Below, one piece after another: positions 1-5,461 of a DNA stretch of 11,582 nt; position 1 is the stretch's first letter, and every line of letters begins with the position of its first letter. The position numbers were made by a program, and so were the translations under genes. The notes below the pieces were generated by a model. That model ran no database searches. It was not told where the DNA came from and saw only the letters and a program-made list of their open reading frames with translations. Origin of the DNA: Spirochaetales bacterium (lineage in GTDB: Bacteria > Spirochaetota > Spirochaetia > DSM-27196 > PWMO01); the NCBI GenBank assembly GCA_007123465.1, contig SKLB01000051.1, positions 1 to 11,582 of the forward strand, given 5' to 3'.

Positions 1-16
1 CCCCATTATTGCATAT

Positions 17-45
17 TTGCGCACAACGCATACAGGGATTATAAT
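17..45 (+). promoter_or_regulatory. Candidate promoter of the haem-b membrane protein gene
   Basis: A perfect -10 hexamer TATAAT lies at 40-45, with a half-matching -35 TTGCGC at 17-22 and a 17-base spacer. The predicted transcription start is about base 52, next to the ATG at 53, so the mRNA would have essentially no leader. The TTG at 17, which also opens the frame, would then be the -35 box and not a start codon. An AGGGA at 34-38 stands 8 bases before an in-frame GTG at 47 and is the competing reading. The hexamers are seen; promoter activity is inferred. Confidence 0.5.
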
Positions 46-52
46 AGTGAGC

Positions 53-712
53 ATGTCAGCTTCAACACGCGATGCTGCAGCGGGATCCGCTGCAGCTGGA
101 AAGGTTGTTGTCGTCGTTGCGGTTGTGGTTCCGCTGCTTCCCGCTGCAGCCTGGCTGCGCGAGGCCGTGCAGATGTACACCATGGGACTGGATGCCGCTT
201 TTCTGGGGCTTTATCTGCCGGCGCGACTGCTGGCGCTGGTTGGCCTGGTCCTGATGTTCTATCAGTTTGTGCTGGCGTCGCGCGTCGGTCTGCTGCAGCG
301 CTGGTTCAAGCGCGCGTCGCTGCTGAAAACCCACCGTAGTCTGGGCAAAGCCGCCTACCTGCTGGTGCTGATTCACGGCGTGGCGATGCTCGCATTTGAC
401 CTTGTAGCTACCGGAGAGATCTATCTCTTCACCGAGAAGACGCTCGGTCTGATCGGCCTGATACTGCTTACTTTCGGCGTCCTTGCAGCATGGTTCTTCA
501 AGCCGCTGAAGCTGTCGCTCAAGCAGTGGCGTACCATCCATCTTGTGACCTACGTTGTATTCCCGATGGTGATAGTGCACGCATTGGCGCTCGGTACTAC
601 CGTCAACTCGGTTCCGTTGGTGCGCGCTCTGTTTATTGCCATGCTGCTGGGGTACGTGTTCCTGCTGCTGCATCGGCTCTATCTGGTTGCTAGCCGCCGG
701 CAGACAACGTAG
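53..712 (+). CDS. Ferric reductase-like haem-b transmembrane protein
   Basis: Integral membrane protein of the ferric reductase/MsrQ/NOX membrane-domain family, 219 residues from the ATG at 53. About six hydrophobic helices are visible (roughly residues 17-35, 48-73, 98-118, 128-148, 160-183 and 188-210). Four histidines that can hold haem lie at 94 (KTHRSLG), 108 (LIHG), 163 (TIHLVTY) and 176 (IVHALAL). Their spacing, H-x13-H and H-x12-H, equals that of the two stacked haems in gp91phox. No FAD or NAD(P) domain follows, so this is the bare membrane half; electrons must come from quinone or another flavoprotein. The next gene is an exported cupredoxin, a plausible electron acceptor or donor (inferred). 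The start is uncertain: ATG 53, GTG 47 and TTG 17 are all in frame; 53 is chosen because a perfect TATAAT stands just upstream. The substrate cannot be read from sequence; no MsrP-like partner is in the window. Confidence 0.8.
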   Translation: MSASTRDAAAGSAAAGKVVVVVAVVVPLLPAAAWLREAVQMYTMGLDAAFLGLYLPARLLALVGLVLMFYQFVLASRVGLLQRWFKRASLLKTHRSLGKAAYLLVLIHGVAMLAFDLVATGEIYLFTEKTLGLIGLILLTFGVLAAWFFKPLKLSLKQWRTIHLVTYVVFPMVIVHALALGTTVNSVPLVRALFIAMLLGYVFLLLHRLYLVASRRQTT

Positions 713-767
713 CGGCTGCGCCGCTGCCGCGGAAATTGACTGAGTGATAGCGGGGCCGGAAAAATAG

Positions 768-796
768 TTGACCAGGATTGTCGTCTTACGTACCTT
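768..796 (+). promoter_or_regulatory. Weak candidate promoter of the cupredoxin gene
   Basis: TTGACC at 768-773 (five of six to TTGACA) is followed after 17 bases by TACCTT at 791-796 (fits TANNNT, three of six to TATAAT). The ATG at 803 is 6 bases further on, which again predicts a leaderless message. The only purine-rich match, GGTGG at 797-801, lies one base from the ATG, too close for a normal ribosome binding site. Confidence 0.3.
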
Positions 797-802
797 GGTG
801 GT

Positions 803-1183
803 ATGAAAACGCAAAAAATTGTATCGATTGTGGCGCTATTGGCGCTGGTGTTTGCCGCTCCGGTGGTCTCGCAAAACGTTGTAGATTTAACCGGTGAGAG
901 CGGATCGGTGAGGGAAATCGAAGTCAGCAGCAGCGGATTGCGATTCACGCCCAACGAGATTCGTGTCAACCTCGGTGATACCGTCCGCATCACCTACCGC
1001 AACGGCGGTGGCCGCCACGACTGGGTCATCGATGAGTTCGACGCCGCCACACCGGTGATTGCCGCCGGCCAGACCTCGACGGTAGAGTTTGTGGCCGACC
1101 AGGCCGGCAGCTTCGAGTTCTACTGCAGTGTACCAGGACATCGTGCCAGCGGCATGGTTGGCACACTGGTGGTTGTCGAATAG
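803..1183 (+). CDS. Exported plastocyanin/azurin-like cupredoxin
   Basis: Small blue-copper protein of 126 residues, expected to carry single electrons in the periplasm. Residues 1-23 form a signal peptide (MKTQK start, hydrophobic IVALLALVFAAP, likely cut after VVS). The rest is one cupredoxin domain. The type-1 copper ligands are all visible: His72 (RHDWVIDEF), Cys108 and His113 (YCSVPGH, C-x4-H) and Met118 (GMVGTLVV, H-x4-M). The C-x4-H-x4-M loop is that of the plastocyanin/sulfocyanin-like group, and is unlike the binuclear CuA centre or multicopper oxidases. The gene lies 90 bases downstream of the haem-b membrane protein in the same direction, so the two may serve one electron path. An immediate partner oxidase or reductase is not in the window. 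Fold and metal site are near certain; the physiological partner is inferred. Confidence 0.92.
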   Translation: MKTQKIVSIVALLALVFAAPVVSQNVVDLTGESGSVREIEVSSSGLRFTPNEIRVNLGDTVRITYRNGGGRHDWVIDEFDAATPVIAAGQTSTVEFVADQAGSFEFYCSVPGHRASGMVGTLVVVE

Positions 1184-1203
1184 GGCAGCCTGTTCGGCTG
1201 CCC
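1183..1203. terminator. Hairpin between convergent genes
   Basis: Perfect 8-bp inverted repeat GGGCAGCC / GGCTGCCC with a 5-base loop TGTTC. It begins on the last base of the cupredoxin stop codon and ends 23 bases before the stop of the opposing OmpA-like lipoprotein gene. The stem is very GC-rich, but no clear T-run follows on either strand. It may terminate or pause transcription from both sides. Confidence 0.6.
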
Positions 1204-1226
1204 CGTTGATACATTGACCGGTTGGA

Positions 1227-3704
1227 TTACTGCGACAGGAAAAACTCAACACGCCGGTTCTTCCAGCGGTTCTGTTCGTCACCGTGGGGGACGACAGGGG
1301 CCCAGCCACCGCGCCCGACGGTTGTCATTCGCGCGGCGGGTACCCCGCGCTGGACCAGCGCTGCCCTGATTGCGCGTGCGCGGGCGGTTGAGAGCGGCAT
1401 CAGGGTCTGGTTTTCTTCGTTCTGCCACACTGATTGCGGGCGATTCCAGAGTAGACGCACCGCGTGACCCTCGAGTTCGATATTGTGGTCACGGTAGCGC
1501 GATAGAATCTCGGCCAGACGGTCCAGGGTGGCCAGGTTTGTTCTGCGCGTCTCGGCTGGAACATCGGTAAAGTCTGCCGTGAACGGTTTGAAGTAGATAC
1601 TTGAGATGACTATCTGCAGCCGGTCTCCAACGCGCATCACCAGAATATCAATTGGCACGCTGAACTCGGCACTGCCGCGGTTCCCAACGCTGTCTTCGGC
1701 GTGTACTGCGAGCGTGTAGTCGCTGGCCGACTGAACCCACTCGCCGCTGTCCGAGGTGCCGTCCCACTGAAATACGCCGTTGCGGAACGAGCGCGACGGG
1801 ATCTGTCTGAAACGGTTGCCCATTGGATCGAGAATCTCGGCGGACCACTGACGTACACCGCTGGGGTCGCTCACCGATACCGCAATGCGCAGCGTGTTGC
1901 GCGCTTCATCGTCAACCGGCTGGAACGGAAGCTGGCCCATAGTCACGTTGATTGCCGGGGGCGTGCGGTCGAGGCGCACCGGGTACTCGGTTACCTCGTC
2001 AGCGAGATTGCCCTTTTCGTATTCGACTTCGAGGCGCCCGAAGTACAGCCCTTCGGCGGCGGCGCCGGCCGGTGAGCTGCCGTCCCAGGTGATAGTCTCG
2101 GCTACGGTACGGCTGTCAGCCGGTTGGTGGCGCATAACCTCGTTGCCTGCTTCGTCGATCACCGCAAATCCCCAGCGCGATACACCGTCGGGCACCTGGG
2201 TTGCCAGATCGAACTCTACTGCCTTGTATTCGGCATCCGCAGCAGGGTTGAACGATGTGCGCCTCGGGGTAACCCGGACCGGGGTGGGTCGAGTATCGAC
2301 CACGATGCGGGGCACGCTGAAAGCTGCGCTGTTACCGGCCCTGTCGGTGGCCGTCAGTGTGTAGCGGTAGGCCCCGTCCGGCACCACTTCGCCGCGCGTG
2401 TCGGTGCCGTCCCAGTCAAACGAACCGAGTCTGCCGACCCAATGGTACTCGCGCACAATCCCACCGTTCTGATCGCTCAGGACGCCGTACCAGTCGAGGG
2501 TCTCGCGGGAGTTCTGGGTAATTGTGACTGTGTCGCGGCGTCCGTCACCGTCGGGTGAAAAGAGGGTCCAGGAGGAACGAACGGTTGCCTGTGGTGACGA
2601 GACGTCGAGTTCGAACGGCTGCGAACTGACCACAGGGCTGTAGCCGTTGAGATATACCGCGCGTAACTCGCCGCTGTAGACGCCTTCAGCGAGTCTGCGG
2701 CCGCTAGTGTCCAGACCGTCGAAGCGAACCACTCCGGCAGCGAGCGCCTCGGCGGGATAGGTGCGCACCGTTACCCCACGCGCGTTCTTGACCGACAGAC
2801 CTATATCAGTCAACTGTTCACGGCCGTCGACGCGGATCGTAAATTCCACCGTGTCCTGCACCCCGTCTCCGTTTGGAGAGAACGCCAGCGGAGACACCGT
2901 CAAATTGACTGCGAAGCTGCGGCGATCAAGCACAATATCATCCAGAGTTGTTACAAAGCTGTTGCCGGCTCGGTCGGTTGAACGCAGCACATAGCGATAA
3001 GCGCCGTCAGACGCGGGTGTTCCGTCAATGCCGCTACCGTCCCAGACAGCGGTTTGCGGCAGCCCGCTCCAGCGGAAGCTGTTGACCGTAGTTCCTTCTG
3101 CTGAGACGATCTCGGCGGTCCAGAGGTCCTCGGTTGAGGCATCCTGGTGCTGCAGTTCCAGCACATCCTGCCTGCCGTCTCCGGTTGGCGCGAACACCGT
3201 ATAGGGTGCCACTACGGTTGCTCGCGGCGGTGTGTTATCCACCACTACGCGGATATCCGGTGAGCTGCCGCGGTTGTTGTTGTAGTCCCACGCGCTGACG
3301 CTCAACAGGTAGACTCCGTCTTCAACCCAGGCGCCGTTGTAGTCGGTTCCACTCCAGCGTATGCTTTCGGGCGGATCCACCACCGGAGGTCGGCGCAGAA
3401 GACCTCGCAGTCCGGTTGGCTTGAAGTTCTGTTCTCCGTAGGAGAAAATATCACGACCGGACTCGGATACAACCTGAACCTCCCAGCCGGCAAGGCGCAG
3501 TCCCTGCATCTCGGGTATGTCCAGCGCAAGGATCACTTCGTCCTGGATGCCATCCTGGTTACGCGGGGAAATGTATATCGCCTGCGGGTCATCCAGATCC
3601 AGCGGGATATCTCCCTGAAATGAAGCACACGATACCAGTGCAACCACCAGGGTGCCGAGTGCGACTGTGCGTAGCAGTCCTGCCACATTCCATGACCGTT
3701 TCAT
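1227..3704 (-). CDS. OmpA-family lipoprotein with six FlgD-like Ig repeats
   Basis: Large cell-envelope lipoprotein of 825 residues. A lipobox LVSC (Cys26) follows a hydrophobic signal segment (residues 8-25), so it is probably lipid-anchored in the outer membrane, facing the periplasm. Six Ig-like repeats of about 100 residues follow (roughly 41-157, 165-262, 268-370, 376-472, 478-580 and 588-686). Each opens with an F-x-P...D motif, has a central WDGxDxxG and closes with a DGxYxYxL...DxAGN strand, the FlgD/CHU-type Ig pattern. Repeats 1-4 carry a DGxxD loop (such as SPNGDGVQD), while 5 and 6 have lost it. Residues 701-823 are an OmpA peptidoglycan-binding domain with LSTARARAIR (771-780) and NRRVEF (816-821). 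The ATG at 3704 has a strong AGAGGAG site 7 bases upstream and overlaps the stop of the 89-residue gene as ATGA. The job is likely linking the outer membrane to the cell wall; binding partners are unknown. Confidence 0.9.
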   Translation of the reverse strand: MKRSWNVAGLLRTVALGTLVVALVSCASFQGDIPLDLDDPQAIYISPRNQDGIQDEVILALDIPEMQGLRLAGWEVQVVSESGRDIFSYGEQNFKPTGLRGLLRRPPVVDPPESIRWSGTDYNGAWVEDGVYLLSVSAWDYNNNRGSSPDIRVVVDNTPPRATVVAPYTVFAPTGDGRQDVLELQHQDASTEDLWTAEIVSAEGTTVNSFRWSGLPQTAVWDGSGIDGTPASDGAYRYVLRSTDRAGNSFVTTLDDIVLDRRSFAVNLTVSPLAFSPNGDGVQDTVEFTIRVDGREQLTDIGLSVKNARGVTVRTYPAEALAAGVVRFDGLDTSGRRLAEGVYSGELRAVYLNGYSPVVSSQPFELDVSSPQATVRSSWTLFSPDGDGRRDTVTITQNSRETLDWYGVLSDQNGGIVREYHWVGRLGSFDWDGTDTRGEVVPDGAYRYTLTATDRAGNSAAFSVPRIVVDTRPTPVRVTPRRTSFNPAADAEYKAVEFDLATQVPDGVSRWGFAVIDEAGNEVMRHQPADSRTVAETITWDGSSPAGAAAEGLYFGRLEVEYEKGNLADEVTEYPVRLDRTPPAINVTMGQLPFQPVDDEARNTLRIAVSVSDPSGVRQWSAEILDPMGNRFRQIPSRSFRNGVFQWDGTSDSGEWVQSASDYTLAVHAEDSVGNRGSAEFSVPIDILVMRVGDRLQIVISSIYFKPFTADFTDVPAETRRTNLATLDRLAEILSRYRDHNIELEGHAVRLLWNRPQSVWQNEENQTLMPLSTARARAIRAALVQRGVPAARMTTVGRGGWAPVVPHGDEQNRWKNRRVEFFLSQ

Positions 3705-3970
3705 AGTGTTTCTCCTCTGACTTGGTACTCGTCTTTGATCTGCTCTACGCGCAACAGCGTAAGTCCCATGTTGCGAACTGCCGCGATCACGCCGTAGAGC
3801 TCGCTCTGATCGCGTACGTATCCGCTGATACGTGTATGTTGTCCGGGCAGCTGCAGCAGCTGCCAGCCGTCCAGCCGTTCATCCCAGACCTCGGTCAGCA
3901 CGCCTTCGATGTCGAGCGCGTAGTGTTCTTCGGGTGGACCGCTGCTCCGTATCGTCGTGTCATCCTGCAC
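3701..3970 (-). CDS. Small conserved protein of unknown function
   Basis: An 89-residue acidic, soluble protein with no signal peptide, membrane helix or cysteine. The core (residues 36-79: LQLPGQHTRISGYVRDQSELYGVIAAVRNMGLTLLRVEQI) resembles small orphan proteins common in bacteria, with the pattern DGxxL...TxxxGxVRDQxxLYGxxxxxRxxGLxLLxV. I recognise the pattern but know no function for it. The start is a GTG at 3970 with GGAGG 8 bases upstream (3979-3983). The stop overlaps the ATG of the Ig/OmpA lipoprotein (ATGA, 3701-3704), so the two are translationally coupled and should be made together. It is the first gene after the repeat-containing region at 3999-4086, so it probably opens a transcription unit. 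Confidence 0.78.
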   Translation of the reverse strand: MQDDTTIRSSGPPEEHYALDIEGVLTEVWDERLDGWQLLQLPGQHTRISGYVRDQSELYGVIAAVRNMGLTLLRVEQIKDEYQVRGETL

Positions 3971-3998
3971 TCCACTATCCTCCGTAAATTCACTTCTG

Positions 3999-4034
3999 AT
4001 AATAGCGCGTGGCCCCGGCAGCGCAGCCTGTCAA
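3999..4034 (-). promoter_or_regulatory. Candidate promoter elements of the 89-residue/OmpA lipoprotein operon
   Basis: On the minus strand a perfect TTGACA lies at 4034-4029 and TATTAT (five of six to TATAAT) at 4004-3999. The 24-base gap between them is too long for ordinary sigma-70 contact with both boxes. Either only TATTAT is used, with an activator, or the TTGACA is a chance match. A start near 3992 would leave a leader of about 22 bases holding the GGAGG site. Confidence 0.35.
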
Positions 4035-4039
4035 AAGGT

Positions 4040-4062
4040 GGGTTTTTGGTAGGGTTTTGGTA
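4040..4062. repeat. Tandem direct repeat upstream of the 89-residue gene
   Basis: Two abutting copies: GGGTTTTTGGTA (4040-4051) and GGGTTTTGGTA (4052-4062), followed by a third GGG (4063-4065). The period is 11-12 bases, about one helical turn, so both copies face the same side of the DNA. They lie just upstream of the minus-strand TTGACA, the usual position of an activator site. The repeat is seen; protein binding is inferred. Confidence 0.55.
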
Positions 4063-4069
4063 GGGCCTG

Positions 4070-4086
4070 TGGTCAGGTACTGACCA
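4070..4086. repeat. Perfect 17-bp palindrome after the regulator gene
   Basis: TGGTCAG / CTGACCA arms of 7 bp around a GTA centre, starting three bases after the stop codon of the LuxR-family gene. No T-run follows on the minus strand, so it is a poor intrinsic terminator. A dimeric-regulator operator serving the downstream unit is the other reading. Confidence 0.5.
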
Positions 4087-4088
4087 GT

Positions 4089-5450
4089 CTACGATGGCAG
4101 CAGACCGGCGGCGCGCGCCTTATGCACGGCATCGGTGCGGCTCCTGGCGTCGAGCTTGCCATAAATGTTGTTCAGGTGCCACTTCACAGTACCGGTGCTG
4201 ATGAACAGCCGGGCTGCGATTTCGTCATTGCTGAGCCCCTCGGACAGCGTCTGCAGTATTTGGTGCTCACGGCGGCTGATCGACACACCACCGTGCGCCG
4301 CAACGGCGGCCGGCGGCACGAGAGGTGCTACCCGTCCGGCTCCACCGCGAAGGAGACCGTCGGCCAGTTGTACGTGACGCGCCGAGCGATCGGCAAAGCC
4401 GTTCTCCTCGAACCAGCGCGCGGTGAGTCGATGCAGTTCGGCCCGCCGTCCGCGCGGCAACTGATGGCGTAGATAGTCGCGTAGCAGCGGGTGGAAGCGG
4501 TAGCGCGCTGGTCCCTCCTCAGGGCGCAGGGCTATTACGTTCAGCTGCTGCAGCTGCAGCAGAAAGCCGCTGATATCATCCCGGCCGGTGAGTCGGGTGT
4601 AGAGCGATTCGTTGAAAAATTCCGGCACTGCCACGGTTGCTGCCGCGTTTGTAAGTTCCGGCGGCAGGGCTGAGACCAGGCTCTCGAGCAGAAACTCGGC
4701 GATGAAGCGCGAAGTGCCGCGAAACCGCTCCAGAAATCGCAAGCGTTCTTCGGGCCGGCGCTGCTGCCATGAGATTGCAAACAGCTTCAGGCAGCTCCAC
4801 CAGCCGTCGGTCTTACGCAGAACGCCGGTGAGCGCCACCGGCTCCAGTTCGACTCCCAGACGGCTGAGGAGCTCGCGGGCTTCGTTGTTACTGGCGCGCA
4901 GTTCGGCAGCCCGCAGCTCAACCAGTCGGTCTGTCTGGCGGTGCGTGTGCAGCGGTAACGGCAGGTCCTCGCGCGAGGATATGGCTACACGGCAATTCTG
5001 CGGCTGGTAGGCGAGAAATGTGCGCAGTGCGTCGAACACTGTTTCATTATGAATCGTGTGTGCATCGTCAAACAGCAGGAGAACCGGCTCTGCCAGCGAT
5101 TCGATGTTGTTCAACGCTGCTATCAGCCGGTCGGTGCCGTCAGATGCGGCCTCATCGCCGGCCGTCGGCAGCTTCAGTGCCGCCAGCAGATGGTCAGTCA
5201 GCCTGTGCGGGTCGTTGTCCAGCGGATCGAGCGAAATCCAGGCGGTAGCACCGTTGAAACGCCGAGCAACGCGGCACAGCAGGGTGGTCTTGCCGTACCC
5301 CGGCGGCGCCGAAAGGTAGATGAGGCGGCCCGATGGGTCTTGCTGATCTGCAAGCACCCGGTCCTCAATAGTCTGCCGGGCGATACACACCTGGGGCAAG
5401 GAGGGGGTGCGAATCTTCGACGTCAGTATCGGAACCGGTGATCGCTGCAC
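4089..5450 (-). CDS. Compact MalT-like LuxR-family ATP-dependent transcription activator
   Basis: 453-residue regulator with a STAND ATPase head and a C-terminal LuxR helix-turn-helix. Visible motifs: N-terminal PILTSKIRTPSLP (7-19), Walker A APPGYGKTT (48-56), Walker B VLLLFDDAH (123-131), SSRED (158-162), the conserved FHPLLRDYLR (319-328), WFEENG (346-351), and the HTH at about 389-450 (SRREHQIL, GLSNDEIAARLF, GTVKWHLNNIYGKL). MalT-type proteins are usually about 850-900 residues. Here the HTH follows the WFEENG region after a short Gly/Ala/Pro-rich linker, so the long helical-repeat part is absent. The start chosen is GTG at 5450: AAGGG stands 6 bases upstream and overlaps the amylase stop codon, and the family's usual N-terminus begins there. 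An ATG at 5525 would add 25 residues unlike the family. The 10-base gap to the amylase gene indicates one operon, and control of alpha-glucan use is a reasonable guess. Confidence 0.88.
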   Translation of the reverse strand: MQRSPVPILTSKIRTPSLPQVCIARQTIEDRVLADQQDPSGRLIYLSAPPGYGKTTLLCRVARRFNGATAWISLDPLDNDPHRLTDHLLAALKLPTAGDEAASDGTDRLIAALNNIESLAEPVLLLFDDAHTIHNETVFDALRTFLAYQPQNCRVAISSREDLPLPLHTHRQTDRLVELRAAELRASNNEARELLSRLGVELEPVALTGVLRKTDGWWSCLKLFAISWQQRRPEERLRFLERFRGTSRFIAEFLLESLVSALPPELTNAAATVAVPEFFNESLYTRLTGRDDISGFLLQLQQLNVIALRPEEGPARYRFHPLLRDYLRHQLPRGRRAELHRLTARWFEENGFADRSARHVQLADGLLRGGAGRVAPLVPPAAVAAHGGVSISRREHQILQTLSEGLSNDEIAARLFISTGTVKWHLNNIYGKLDARSRTDAVHKARAAGLLPS

Positions 5451-5456
5451 GTTCTG

Positions 5457-5461
5457 CCCTT
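5457..5461 (-). promoter_or_regulatory. Ribosome binding site that sets the regulator start
   Basis: AAGGG on the minus strand, 6 bases before the GTG at 5450. It shares its first base with the TGA stop of the alpha-amylase gene, which points to translational coupling between the two genes. Confidence 0.6.

Noticed and set aside
17..52. TTG at 17 as the start of the haem-b protein
   Set aside because: It coincides with the -35 box of a promoter whose TATAAT is at 40-45, so it would not be in the mRNA.
711..725. AGCGGC-TGC-GCCGCT hairpin after the haem-b gene as a terminator
   Set aside because: Only 6 bp with no T-run, and the cupredoxin gene follows closely. It is too weak to call.
62..814. 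Open frame of 250 codons on the minus strand, opposite the haem-b gene
   Set aside because: Gln/Arg/His-rich translation without family features. The plus-strand frame has conserved helices and haem ligands.
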